Positions 1 through 8,700 are shown, numbered from the stretch's first letter. The stretch: 17,141 nt of DNA from CAYVGO01 sp964450725 (GCA_964450725.1 CAYVGO010000051.1:1-17141); one strand, 5' to 3'. A program made the numbers and translations. Notes: generated from the letters alone by a model not told the origin.

Positions 1-111
1 GTTTTGTTGCTCTACAGCAAAAAGAGCATTGGGTAGTACTGCCCAAAGCAATACTGCCCAATAGCGAATATTATATAATCTTTTTAGTGAGTAAGTCGCA
101 TCTTTTCTCAT
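1..111 (-). CDS. N-terminus of a secreted or envelope protein, truncated by window edge
   Basis: Reading the minus strand from the ATG at 111-109 gives 37 open codons to the window edge. The peptide is MRKDATYSLKRLYNIRYWAV followed by a hydrophobic stretch (LLWAVLPNALFA) and VEQQN. This is a typical signal peptide: a positively charged N-region, a hydrophobic core and an ALFA-type cleavage site. An in-frame stop (TAA at 141-139) lies upstream with no other ATG between, so the start is well defined. A close promoter match sits just upstream (134-165). The gene diverges from the TonB-dependent receptor. The mature protein is outside the window, so its function cannot be named; export through Sec is the only supported inference. 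Confidence 0.6.
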   Translation of the reverse strand, partial: MRKDATYSLKRLYNIRYWAVLLWAVLPNALFAVEQQN

Positions 112-133
112 ATATTTCGTATGATTTATTACA

Positions 134-165
134 CAAAGTTACATCTTTAATAATGATGAGCCAAA
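134..165 (-). promoter_or_regulatory. Bacteroidota-type promoter for the left-edge secreted-protein gene
   Basis: On the minus strand there is a -33 TTTG (165-162), exactly 20 bp of spacer, then a -7 box TAACTTTG (141-134). This matches the Bacteroidetes sigma-factor consensus TTTG/TAnnTTTG. Transcription would start near 128-130, leaving a leader of under 20 nt before the ATG at 111. Confidence 0.6.
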
Positions 166-266
166 ACTTTGATATAATCACTATTCACAGAAATTCCTCC
201 ACATTTACAGAAACTCCTTCTGTACTAAGTGTGAGGCTAAATAGTTACAAATCTTCTAAAATGTCG

Positions 267-274
267 TACTTTTG
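267..274 (+). promoter_or_regulatory. Probable -7 promoter box for the TonB-dependent receptor
   Basis: TACTTTTG fits the Bacteroidota -7 consensus TAnnTTTG and would give a leader of roughly 30 nt before the TTG start at 311. The -33 position carries only a weak GTTA, so this promoter may be modest or may need an activator. Confidence 0.45.
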
Positions 275-310
275 TACCATTGAAGTTAATACACTTTTAC
301 TTAAACGACC

Positions 311-2491
311 TTGAAGTCTAACAAATTCTTGATTATTGCCACAGTTTTCTTGTTCGTAACCGTTTCTCTGCAAGCCCAAGACAGCATAACGAATATAGGT
401 GCAGCAGAAGTTTCTACGTCAAGAACTCAAACCGGTTTTTCTAACTTTTCAAATTCCGTAACCCAACGTTTTAGTACAACTTTAAGCGGTATAGAGTCTT
501 TACTGAAAGTTTTACCCGGTGTACAGTCCGGCAATGAATTTTCTTCGCAATACTCTGTCCGCGGAGGAAGTTTTGATGAAAACTTAGTATATATCAATGG
601 CATTGAGTTATATCGTCCGTTGTTAATTCGTAATGCTCAACAAGAAGGGTTATCTATTGTCAATGCTCAGTTAACAGAAAGGATAGAGTTCTCTACCGGT
701 GGTTTTGGGGTTGAATTTGGAGATAAATTATCCTCTGTTTTAAACATTCACTACAAAGAACCGCAAAAAAACACTGCTATTGTTGAGGTTAACTTCTTGG
801 GAGCACAGATAGCTGCCGACTTTTGTTCTGCCGACCGTAAGTTTTCATCAACCACCGGAGTAAGGTACAGAAATAATAACTATCTATTGAACACTTTGCA
901 AGAGAGAGGAAGTTATAGTCCTAACTACATTGACCTGCAAAACAACATTAACCTTCAACTTACACCATACCTCAAATTAAATTTAGTAACCATTCTGAGT
1001 TTCAATAATTACTACTTTCAACCTACAGACCGTGAAACATCTTTTGGTACGGTCAATCGTCCGATTACGTTCAGGGTTTATTTTGAAGGAGATGAAAAAG
1101 ATAATTACACACAGTGGTTACAAGGCGTACGCTTGTTGTGGAAACCTTTATCAGACTGGAGTATTGAATCAACAGTGGCCGTACAGGGAATTTATGAAAA
1201 AGAGCGATACGACATTTTAAGCCAATACTTTTTTAAGGATGCTGACGGCATGACCACTAAACCCGGTATTACGGAAACCAATTATGCTGTAGGCGGTTTA
1301 TATGATTATGCCAGAAACCAATTGAATACCCATATTTACAGTGCAGATGTGAATGCCATTTGGCAACACCACAAATACGGTTCTCTCAAAATCGGAGCCA
1401 AAGTTCAGGTACATACCGTACAAGACCAAAATCAAAGTTACCGTTATTTAGATTCTGCCGGATTTTTTATTCCGCCACCCTCACCAACAGAGTTAACGGT
1501 TGATTACTATCGTAGCGGGCAGCATCAATTTTTATCACAGTCTTACACTCTTTTTGCCGAAGAGCGCTATTACCATCAATTTTCCAACTTATCTATACGG
1601 TTTAATGGAGGGCTTAGATTTACCTATACTCCTAACAATAATGAGTTTTTGATTTCTCCGCGGCTATCTTTACTCTTTTTCCCTCACCAATACAAACAAC
1701 TTCAATATTACATTTCAGGCGGAATGTATCAACAGCCGCCATTTTATAAAGAGTTGCGGTACGACAACGGCAATATCAATCAACGGTTACGCAGTCAAAA
1801 ATCGACCCATGCCATTGTCGGAGTAAGTTATTCTTTAAATAATGTTCACATTCCCTTGCGCCTTTCTGCCGAAGGATATTATAAATATTTATGGGATTTA
1901 GTGCCCTACTCACAAGAAAACGTAAGACTAACTTATGCTGCAGAAAACATAACAAAGGGTTATATTTATGGTATTGACATGAAGTTAAATGCCTTGTTGG
2001 TAGAAAGCGGTGAATCATGGATAAGCCTCTCGCTGATGCAAGCCCGACAAAAAATGACAGACAACACCTCGGGTTATTTTCCGATGACCAATGACCAACT
2101 ACTCTCCGCTTCAGCATATATTGCCGATGAAATTCCCTACTTCTCGCGCCTGCAATTTCAAATGTTACTCTCTTATGGCACAGGGCTGCCGACCCATGTT
2201 TCTTATGAATCAGGATATGACAAAACCTTCAGAAGTCCGGGATATAAACGTATTGACATAGGGTTATCCTACATTTTTTTTGATGCTTCACGTCCCGTAA
2301 AGTGGATAAAATATATTGAAAGTCTAAAAATATCGGTCGATGTTCTGAATCTGTTTAAGTTTGACAATGTAGCATCATACACATGGTTGCGTACCCTATC
2401 CCAAATCGATATACAGGGCAGCCAGTATGCTGCAGTACCCAATTATTTGACCGGACGCAGAATCAACTTTAACATTACCTGTAAGTTTTAA
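311..2491 (+). CDS. TonB-dependent outer-membrane receptor
   Basis: A 726-residue outer-membrane receptor, a class that imports ligands such as siderophores, cobalamin or glycans with energy from TonB-ExbBD. Residues 1-23 form a signal peptide (MKSNKFLIIATVFLFVTVSL, then QAQ). A plug domain spans about 45-152, with typical motifs ESLLKVLPGV (62-71), YSVRGGSFDENLVYINGIEL (81-100) and the IEFSTGGFGVEFGDKLSSVL run. The rest is a beta-barrel of alternating aromatic strands ending in Phe, the usual signal for BAM insertion. There is no N-terminal carboxypeptidase-like (CarboxypepD_reg) domain and no SusD partner beside it, so a polysaccharide (SusC) role is not supported. The start is TTG: no in-frame ATG could replace it, and it gives a complete signal peptide. 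The substrate cannot be inferred from the neighbours. Confidence 0.88.
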   Translation: MKSNKFLIIATVFLFVTVSLQAQDSITNIGAAEVSTSRTQTGFSNFSNSVTQRFSTTLSGIESLLKVLPGVQSGNEFSSQYSVRGGSFDENLVYINGIELYRPLLIRNAQQEGLSIVNAQLTERIEFSTGGFGVEFGDKLSSVLNIHYKEPQKNTAIVEVNFLGAQIAADFCSADRKFSSTTGVRYRNNNYLLNTLQERGSYSPNYIDLQNNINLQLTPYLKLNLVTILSFNNYYFQPTDRETSFGTVNRPITFRVYFEGDEKDNYTQWLQGVRLLWKPLSDWSIESTVAVQGIYEKERYDILSQYFFKDADGMTTKPGITETNYAVGGLYDYARNQLNTHIYSADVNAIWQHHKYGSLKIGAKVQVHTVQDQNQSYRYLDSAGFFIPPPSPTELTVDYYRSGQHQFLSQSYTLFAEERYYHQFSNLSIRFNGGLRFTYTPNNNEFLISPRLSLLFFPHQYKQLQYYISGGMYQQPPFYKELRYDNGNINQRLRSQKSTHAIVGVSYSLNNVHIPLRLSAEGYYKYLWDLVPYSQENVRLTYAAENITKGYIYGIDMKLNALLVESGESWISLSLMQARQKMTDNTSGYFPMTNDQLLSASAYIADEIPYFSRLQFQMLLSYGTGLPTHVSYESGYDKTFRSPGYKRIDIGLSYIFFDASRPVKWIKYIESLKISVDVLNLFKFDNVASYTWLRTLSQIDIQGSQYAAVPNYLTGRRINFNITCKF

Positions 2492-2589
2492 AACAATCTC
2501 AACCCTTTTGATTACAGGAAGGAACTCCATTAGATAATCTCTACTTTTTTCTGAGTCAGACGTAAACCTTTGACAATCTCCCGCGCATG

Positions 2590-2677
2590 TAGAGAGGTTG
2601 CGTGCCACATCTCAGCCAAGAATGGCTGCAATATCTCTTGGCAATTCGGGTTTGAGACCTTGCACGCAACCTCTCTA
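2590..2677. repeat. 16-bp perfect inverted repeat with nested hairpins
   Basis: TAGAGAGGTTGCGTGC (2590-2605) is repeated as its exact reverse complement at 2662-2677 with a 56-bp interior. Inside it, CAGCCA (2613-2618) and TGGCTG (2623-2628) form a perfect hairpin with an AGAA loop. An alternative pairing joins GCCAAGA (2615-2621) with TCTTGGC (2636-2642). There is no ORF inside. The arms resemble the TAGAGACG-type palindromic repeats scattered through Bacteroidota and some cyanobacterial genomes (from memory), so a MITE- or REP-like element is the best guess; a transcript-end structure for the receptor gene is the alternative. Confidence 0.65.
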
Positions 2678-2769
2678 TATTAGACCTTTCTACCAAGATT
2701 TTAGGGTGATTTCTCTTCGACATTCTTAACTATTAACACTTCATTCTTTCTTATTCAAAAAATAAACAT

Positions 2770-2777
2770 TACCTTTG
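2770..2777 (+). promoter_or_regulatory. Probable -7 promoter box for the HU-like/DUF4469 gene
   Basis: TACCTTTG fits TAnnTTTG exactly. An imperfect -33 element (TTTC, 2747-2750) lies 19 bp upstream. Use of this promoter would give an untranslated leader of about 200 nt that includes the 2899-2919 palindrome. Confidence 0.4.
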
Positions 2778-2898
2778 TGGCCACTTGCAGACCTTTGTTC
2801 CTTCCCGTGCTGCAAAATGTCTTTATTGATTTTGGTTTCTTGTTGATTGGTTTTCTTGGTTGATTTATTGATAAATTAGAGTTCACGGTCTTTTTCTG

Positions 2899-2919
2899 CT
2901 TTTGTTGACTCAACAAAAG
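2899..2919. repeat. 21-bp palindrome in the leader of the HU-like gene
   Basis: CTTTTGTTGA (2899-2908), one central C, then TCAACAAAAG (2910-2919): ten perfect base pairs. It lies 67 bp before the start codon. As DNA it could be an operator for a dimeric regulator; as RNA the one-base centre would force a few pairs open to make a hairpin loop. Confidence 0.55.
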
Positions 2920-2985
2920 GCATTTGTAAGTGATACTTTTACGTCTTTTATACATTACATTTTTCACATTTTAATTTACCATGTT

Positions 2986-3738
2986 ATGATTAAGTTACAG
3001 ATTTCCGAAAATTCGCTCAGACCGGGTGAATACATGTTTACTCCAAGTACAGAAGAGAGTCTATCTATTGAAGAGATTTGTCTCCGTTCGGTAGAAAATG
3101 GCGGTAAGATAGACTATAACACTATGGTTTCTGCCGTAGCACAGTTTGAAAGGCAGGCACGTCGCGACATTTTAGACGGCAAAATGATTAACACCAGTCT
3201 TTATCACCTACAGGTAAGTGCCCATGGCTCTACTCGCAGCGGAAAACCCATTTGGGGAGACGACAAAAGCCATTACCTTGAACCCCGTTTTACTGCCCGT
3301 CCTGATTTTAAAGAAGAGTTGAACCGCCAACCGGTAGAAGTGATAGACATCAAACAAATAGGTCCGCAAATCTTTGACCTCTATGACTACTATACCAAAA
3401 CCCATATCGGACAAGTTGACCCGCAAGGCGTTATACAAACCACCATTACCCCTCATCGCAACCTCCGCATAGAAGGCATGGCTATGCGAATCATGGGAGA
3501 AGAGGCACAGACCGACTGGGGTATATTCTTTATTCCTGTTGATGAAGCACAGCCCACCGTAAGAGTTGACGACATTGACCTTATTAAAAACGACCCCAAA
3601 GAACTGATTATCGTTATACCCGGTTTGCCACAGGGAGAATACCATGTAGAAATACGGACTTATAGCAATTCACAAGGAAGAAAAGCGGTTAAAGAATTAC
3701 GTACAGTACGTTTCAAGCACGGTATAAGTGTCGAGTAG
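2986..3738 (+). CDS. HU-like DNA-binding domain / DUF4469 protein
   Basis: A 250-residue protein from the ATG at 2986 (MIKLQISENS). Reading further upstream to a TTG adds only a hydrophobic, unfamily-like extension across the palindrome, so the ATG is preferred. Residues about 1-120 resemble the Bacteroidetes-specific HU-like DNA-binding domain; visible landmarks are YNTMVSAVAQFERQARRDIL (44-63), GKPIWGDDK and FTARPDFKEEL (102-112). Residues about 125-245 resemble the Ig-like DUF4469 domain (IFDLYDYYTKTHIGQVDPQG, 129-148, and LIIVIPGLPQGEYHVEIRT). Family members are probably nucleoid-associated or regulatory, but no reaction is known to me. No signal peptide is present, fitting a cytoplasmic protein. 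Five palindromic tandem repeats lie directly downstream and a palindrome upstream; both are possible binding sites, which is inference only. Confidence 0.75.
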   Translation: MIKLQISENSLRPGEYMFTPSTEESLSIEEICLRSVENGGKIDYNTMVSAVAQFERQARRDILDGKMINTSLYHLQVSAHGSTRSGKPIWGDDKSHYLEPRFTARPDFKEELNRQPVEVIDIKQIGPQIFDLYDYYTKTHIGQVDPQGVIQTTITPHRNLRIEGMAMRIMGEEAQTDWGIFFIPVDEAQPTVRVDDIDLIKNDPKELIIVIPGLPQGEYHVEIRTYSNSQGRKAVKELRTVRFKHGISVE

Positions 3739-3763
3739 AAACAGTACGGCACGGACACTGCTT

Positions 3764-3872
3764 GTGTCTAACGTTAGACATAGGCAGTGTCTAACGTTAG
3801 ACATAAGCAGTGTCCAACGTTAGACATAGGCAGTGTCCAACGTTAGACGGGTGAAGTGTCTATCGTTATGGC
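3764..3872. repeat. Five tandem 23-bp repeats with a palindromic core
   Basis: Copies start at 3764, 3787, 3810, 3833 and 3856, an exact 23-bp period. Each carries the core GTCTAACGTTAGAC, a perfect 14-bp palindrome in copies 1 and 2. Copies 3 and 4 have GTCCAACGTTAGAC, and copy 5 is degenerate (GTCTATCGTTATG). The linker ATAGGCA or ATAAGCA separates the first three cores. There are no unique spacers, so this is not a CRISPR array. It occupies the convergent gap between the HU-like gene and the kamA-like gene. Iteron-like binding sites or a tandem hairpin terminator are both possible. Confidence 0.9.
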
Positions 3873-3984
3873 AGATGATAAATAAAAATAATGAATTGAA
3901 ACAGACCAAAGTTAAAGCCGGCAATAGAGAAATTGGCTTCTGTAGCCAGTTGGATTTTAGTCAACAGACTTAAAGATAAATCTA

Positions 3985-5301
3985 TTACTCAAATAGAAAG
4001 GGTTTTGTTTCCACCATTTTCCCTCTTTCCTTTTCAAAAAAGAATTTAGACTCTCCAAATGCAGGCTCTAACTGATTAAACCACGTTGCATTAGGATTAT
4101 ATTTGGCAAAAAAAGGTTTGTGTACCCATGTTGCATTACGCGCCTGAATGAATCGCAAAACAAATACTTTTTCTCCCGCAACCTCACTCACACCAAGCAT
4201 TTGAATTTTTCCGGCATGGTCGCTCATGCTTGGACCTCTTACAGTACGGCATAATCCGCTTACTTCACGATAAGCTCTGCGGAAAATATTCCAGCATTTT
4301 TCTAAAGGCAACTCAAAATATTCTTTAGCACCGGTATCTCTGGCAACAAACATGTAATAAGGAATAAGTCCTAAATCCACTTGTTTACGCCACATTTTAC
4401 TCCACAATTCGGCGTTGTCGTTAATGTGACGCAATACGGGAGATTGAGTACGAATCTGTGCTCCTGTCGCTCTGATATGTTGAATGGCTGTTTGCACTGC
4501 TTCCGTAGATAGTTCAACCGGATGGTTAAAGTGGGCTTGTATTGAGAGTGTTTTTCCTGAGTGAGTAACTTTTTTAAAAAGAGCAATGATATTTTCGCTA
4601 TCTTCATCTTTAAAGTACCGATAAGGCCAGTAAGCCAATGATTTTGTACCAATACGAATGGTTTTGATGTGTTCTACTTCTAATATCGGAAGAATATAAC
4701 TTTCTAAAAGCGAAGCACTCATTACCATAGGGTCTCCTCCGGTAAACAAGACATCGGAGACTTTTTTGTGTAAATGAAGATATTCTACCAAGAGGTTAAT
4801 TTCTTTCGTGGCAAACTTTAATCCGCTCATGCCTGAAAATTGAGGCCATCGAAAGCAAAATGTACAGTAAGCATGACAGGTTTGTCCTTGGCTGGGAAAA
4901 AATAATACCGTTTCATTATATTTGTGCTGTACACCTTTTAGTTTTACATTCCCCAGCAAAGGGATGTTGTGCTCTTGTCCGGCAGGGTTAGGATTAAGAG
5001 TAAGTCTAATTTTTTGTACAGCCTGATGAATTACTTCTTCGGGGGCATTGTCAGCCATCAATTTAGCGATTTTGTTATAGTGTTGCTTACTGAGCATGTT
5101 TCGCCGAGGAAAATTCAAGGTAAATATCGGGTCTGTTTCAATATTATTCCAATCAATCAATTCATTAACAACATAATTGTTGGTTTTAAAAGGTAATACT
5201 CTTCCTACAATGTCAATATCTCTTTTGACTTCTTCGTCAACACCATTCATTTGCGGAATGGTACGGTAATTTTGTAATGTGTATAACTGAATTTTGTTCA
5301 T
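3985..5301 (-). CDS. KamA-family radical SAM aminomutase (lysine 2,3-aminomutase-like)
   Basis: A 438-residue cytoplasmic enzyme of about the family length. The radical SAM cluster motif CxxxCxxC is visible as C142, C146 and C149 (TCHAYCTFCFRWPQF), and LFTGGDP (185-191) is the SAM-binding GGDP motif. K365 in DHAGKIQML is the likely PLP-binding lysine. Family enzymes move an amino group between C2 and C3 of an amino acid through a 5'-deoxyadenosyl radical. From memory of clostridial KamA, lysine is held by two aspartates. The first appears kept (D322 in VARDTG), but the region of the second reads TVRGPSM instead of VVDAPGG, so the substrate may not be lysine. No lysine-fermentation or epmA/efp genes are nearby. 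Start: ATG at 5301, with a promoter at 5446-5477. Confidence 0.83.
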   Translation of the reverse strand: MNKIQLYTLQNYRTIPQMNGVDEEVKRDIDIVGRVLPFKTNNYVVNELIDWNNIETDPIFTLNFPRRNMLSKQHYNKIAKLMADNAPEEVIHQAVQKIRLTLNPNPAGQEHNIPLLGNVKLKGVQHKYNETVLFFPSQGQTCHAYCTFCFRWPQFSGMSGLKFATKEINLLVEYLHLHKKVSDVLFTGGDPMVMSASLLESYILPILEVEHIKTIRIGTKSLAYWPYRYFKDEDSENIIALFKKVTHSGKTLSIQAHFNHPVELSTEAVQTAIQHIRATGAQIRTQSPVLRHINDNAELWSKMWRKQVDLGLIPYYMFVARDTGAKEYFELPLEKCWNIFRRAYREVSGLCRTVRGPSMSDHAGKIQMLGVSEVAGEKVFVLRFIQARNATWVHKPFFAKYNPNATWFNQLEPAFGESKFFFEKERGKMVETKPFLFE

Positions 5302-5404
5302 AGGTATATGTATTTAAGTGTATATACTGGTTCTCTTTGGGATAATTACATGCTGACAATCAAATAGGTTGGAGGCGATAATCAGCCGGTCGAAATAGTA
5401 GAAT

Positions 5405-5437
5405 GTATCAGTCGTAGATACTTACATTGTCTGATAC
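5405..5437 (-). promoter_or_regulatory. Stem-loop at the 5' end of the kamA-like leader
   Basis: GTATCAG (5405-5411) pairs with CTGATAC (5431-5437), a 7-bp perfect stem with a 19-nt loop. With the predicted transcription start near 5440 this hairpin would form the very 5' end of a roughly 140-nt leader. It may stabilise the transcript or regulate it; no known riboswitch class is recognised. Confidence 0.3.
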
Positions 5438-5445
5438 GAAGTTTT

Positions 5446-5477
5446 CAAAAGTACCCTTTTTTTTCAGTAATCCCAAA
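5446..5477 (-). promoter_or_regulatory. Bacteroidota-type promoter for the kamA-like gene
   Basis: On the minus strand TTTG (5477-5474) is followed after exactly 20 bp by TACTTTTG (5453-5446), both matching the Bacteroidetes consensus. It implies an untranslated leader of about 140 nt before the ATG at 5301. Confidence 0.55.
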
Positions 5478-5681
5478 TAAAAGGTAGGTAAATGCCGTAA
5501 TCTTTCAATCTAAATTACGGATTAGCAAATTATATTCAAACAAAATTAGATTTAATCACAGTACCTCTACCTAATTAATTTATGTTCTCATTTTTCTGAT
5601 GTGTAACTTAGTGTCAAGTTCCGATAATCAAGCGAATCATTCACTTTATCTCGTTATAAAGCACTAAAATTGCTTAAAGTA

Positions 5682-5713
5682 TTTAGAATTGTAATGATTT
5701 ATAATTATTTTTG
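5682..5713 (+). promoter_or_regulatory. Probable promoter for the beta-galactosidase gene
   Basis: TTTA (5682-5685, one mismatch to TTTG), a 20-bp spacer, then TATTTTTG (5706-5713), an exact TAnnTTTG. The predicted start lies about 25 nt before the ATG at 5746. Confidence 0.5.
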
Positions 5714-5745
5714 CTTCCAATTTTTAATCTCAAATCTTGTTTCTT

Positions 5746-8700
5746 ATGAAGACTACCTCTTATTGCTCTACTTTTTTATGTGTAACCTTATTGCTATTCT
5801 TTAGTACAACGCTCTTTTCTCAATCTAAGCCTGAGTGGCAAACAGTTGATGTTGTTGCCGTTAACAAAGAAAAACCGCGTGCCTCTTTTATGAGTTATGC
5901 CACACAATCGCAAGCTGATAATAATCGTTATGAAGCCTCTCCGTATTACTATTCTTTAAATGGAACATGGAAATTTAACTATGTTGATGACTACAAGAAA
6001 CGTCCAGAAAAGTTCTATGAACCTGCCTTTGATGTTTCTAAATGGAAAGATATCAAAGTTCCGGGTAATTGGGAAGTACAAGGTTTTGGAACAGCAATCT
6101 ACGTTAACCATCCCTATGAATTTCAACCCCGTAACCCGCAGCCTCCAACACTGCCCGAAGAAAATCCTGTAGGTTCTTATCGTCGTAATTTTACATTACC
6201 TAAAGATTGGAATCCGGCCGAGCAACAAATATTTTTACAAATCGGCGGTATCAAGTCAGGAACTTATGTTTATATCAATGGTCAAAAAGTAGGATATAGT
6301 GAAGACTCTAAAAACCCTGCCGACTTCAATATTACCAAATATCTGGTAGAAGGAAATAATGTTTTGGCATTAGAAGTTTATCGCTGGAGTACCGGCTCTT
6401 ATTTAGAGTGTCAAGACTTTTGGAGAATGAGCGGCATTGAAAGAGATGTATATTTATATGCACAGCCTAATGTACACATTGCCGATTTTAAAGTTACCTC
6501 TCCTTTAATCAATAATTATAAAGATGGTGTTTTTGGTTTAGAGTTGCAAATAAAGAATAATACTTCACAAACTTCACAGGCAACCGTTTCCTATGAATTG
6601 TTAGACAAAACCAAGCAACAAAAATCTTCAGGAAAACAAACTATTTCCATACCTTCTACTAATTTATCGACCGTCAATTTCACTGAAATTATTAAGAATG
6701 CACTGCCTTGGACAGATGAAACCCCTAATCTTTATTTATTAAGAATTAATGTTGAGCAAAATAACAAAATCACCGAATATACTTCTACACGCGTAGGCTT
6801 TAGAACCTATGAAATCGTAGGAACAAGTTTCTTGGTCAATGGTAAACCCGTACTTATCAAAGGTGTTAACGTTCATGAGCATAATGAAAATACGGGTCAT
6901 TATGTTACTGAAAGTGATTTAATCAACGATTTTACATTGATGAAGCAAAATAATATTAATGCCGTAAGAAATTCTCACTATCCGCAACAGCGTCGTTACT
7001 ATGAATTGTGTGACGAATTTGGAATTTATGTTTGCGATGAAGCCAATATAGAATCACATGGCATGGGTTATGATGAAAGAAGTTTGGCAAAAGATGCTAA
7101 ATGGTTGACCCCACACATGGATAGAGTTGTAAATATGTATGAACGTAATAAAAATTATCCAAGCATTGCATTTTGGTCTTTAGGAAATGAAGCAGGGAAT
7201 GGAATTAACTTTTATGAGACTTACAATTACTTGAAAAAAGTTGACGGAAGTCGTCCGGTACAAAGCGAACGTTCATTGTTAGATTGGAATACAGACATTT
7301 ACGTGCCGCAATATCCAAGTGCCCGTAATTTTGAAGGACAAGTTGACAGACCTTATATAGCCTCAGAGTATGCTCATGCTATGGGAAACAGTACAGGTAA
7401 TTTTAAAGACCAGTGGTTGGCAATTTATAACAATCCTGACGTACAAGGCGGATTTATCTGGGATTGGATTGACCAAGGTATTTTGGTAAAAGACAAAAAA
7501 GGGAAATCATATTGGGCTTATGGTGGAGATTTTGGAGTAGATATGCCTTCGGATGGAAACTTCTTGTGTAATGGAATTGTGAATCCGGACAGAACACCTC
7601 ATCCGGCAATGGCAGAAATCAAAAAATGTTATCAATATGTCCACTTCAAGCCCGTAGATTTGAAAGGAGGTAAAGTGAGAATTGAAAACTGGCACTATTT
7701 TACAGATTTAAATCAATATGATATTACCTATAAAATATTTGCCAATCAAAAAGAGATTAAAACGGGAAATATCTCCACTTCTTTAGCACCCCATTCTTCG
7801 CTTCGGAATTGCAGTAAAAGTAAAAAAGACATTATTGTCCCCATAAGTGATATTGAGCCAAAAGCCGGTTGTGAATACTTTATAAACTTCTATGTCAGTA
7901 CAAGAAATGCCACGATTGGCATTCCTCAAAACTTTGTAGTAGCAACAGAGCAATTCAAATTGCCCATTAGTACTAATGTAACCTCTTTGCCCGAAAATAA
8001 AAGCAGTGTGAAAATAACAAAAAAAGGCAATGTATATACAGCAACAGCCAAAGCAATGCAATTTGTATTTGATCAACAAAAAGGAATTGTTACCTCTTAT
8101 AAAGCCAATGGAACAGAGTATGTTCAAAGCGGATTCGGACTACAACCTAATTTCTGGAGAGCACCGACAGACAACGATTATGGAAATGGAATGCCTAACA
8201 GATGTCAAGTTTGGAAACAAAACGGTAAAAACTTTAAGACAGAAGTGAATGCAGAAAATAATCGATTAACTGTTGATTATTTGTTGCACGACGGATTAAA
8301 ATATATTGTAAGTTATGAATTCTTTGATAACGGTGAAGTCAAAGTTAATGCACAATATAAAGGTTTGGACAAAGGAGAGCGAATGGCTGAAATTCCAAGA
8401 ATAGGAATGCGTTTTAGAGTTCCGGCGACTTTTGATAATCTGACTTATTTCGGACGAGGTCCGGAAGAAAACTACTGCGATAGAAATTGGGGTACCAATA
8501 TTGGATTATATGCCGGTAAAGTTGCAGACCAATATTATCCTTATGTAAGACCACAGGAAAACGGATATAAAACCGATACTCGATGGTTTACCTTGACTGA
8601 CAAAAATCAAAAAGGATTATTGATTATGACTACTAATGTTGATGCTCCAGTAAGTTTTAGTGCTTTGAACAATACGATTGAAGATTTTGATTCGGAAGAA

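Larger units (their letters stand above)
2492..2985. other. Intergenic region, 494 bp, repeat-bearing
   Basis: No convincing gene was found on either strand. It holds the inverted repeat at 2590-2677, a promoter-like box at 2770-2777 and the 21-bp palindrome at 2899-2919. The long leader of the downstream HU-like gene occupies its last 200 bp and is rich in T and TTGATT/TTGGTT-like words. Confidence 0.6.
5302..5745. other. Divergent intergenic region between kamA-like and beta-galactosidase genes
   Basis: No gene is visible in these 444 bp. It contains a minus-strand promoter (5446-5477) and a plus-strand promoter (5682-5713). A hairpin at 5405-5437 falls near the start of the kamA-like leader. 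A second small inverted repeat, CCGTAAT (5495-5501) with ATTACGG (5514-5520), lies between the two promoters. Confidence 0.6.

Noticed and set aside
87..314. A 75-codon plus-strand reading frame before the receptor gene
   Set aside because: It covers both divergent promoters, its translation has no recognisable character, and it overlaps the better-supported signal-peptide gene on the minus strand.
2755..2967. Minus-strand 70-codon frame rich in Lys
   Set aside because: It reflects the T-rich leader of the HU-like gene read backwards; no domain, promoter or family likeness.
2902..2985. Upstream TTG extension of the HU-like gene (28 extra codons)
   Set aside because: It begins inside the 21-bp palindrome and encodes a hydrophobic tail atypical of the family; ATG 2986 gives the expected N-terminus.
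3764..3872. Tandem repeats as a CRISPR array
   Set aside because: Copies abut with constant 23-bp period and there are no unique spacers of 25-40 bp.
3907..3914. Minus-strand TAACTTTG box that could transcribe through the tandem repeats
   Set aside because: It matches the -7 consensus but has no -33 element at 20 bp and no gene to serve.
3934..3948. TGGCT/AGCCA hairpin as a terminator for the kamA-like gene
   Set aside because: The stem is only five pairs and is not followed by a T-run on the minus strand.
5495..5520. CCGTAAT/ATTACGG inverted repeat as a terminator
   Set aside because: It lies between two divergent promoters, where no transcript is expected to end, and has no U-tract; at 7 bp in AT-rich DNA it could be chance.
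5737..5745. TTG start three codons upstream for beta-galactosidase
   Set aside because: The ATG at 5746 yields a canonical signal peptide and a standard leader distance from the promoter.
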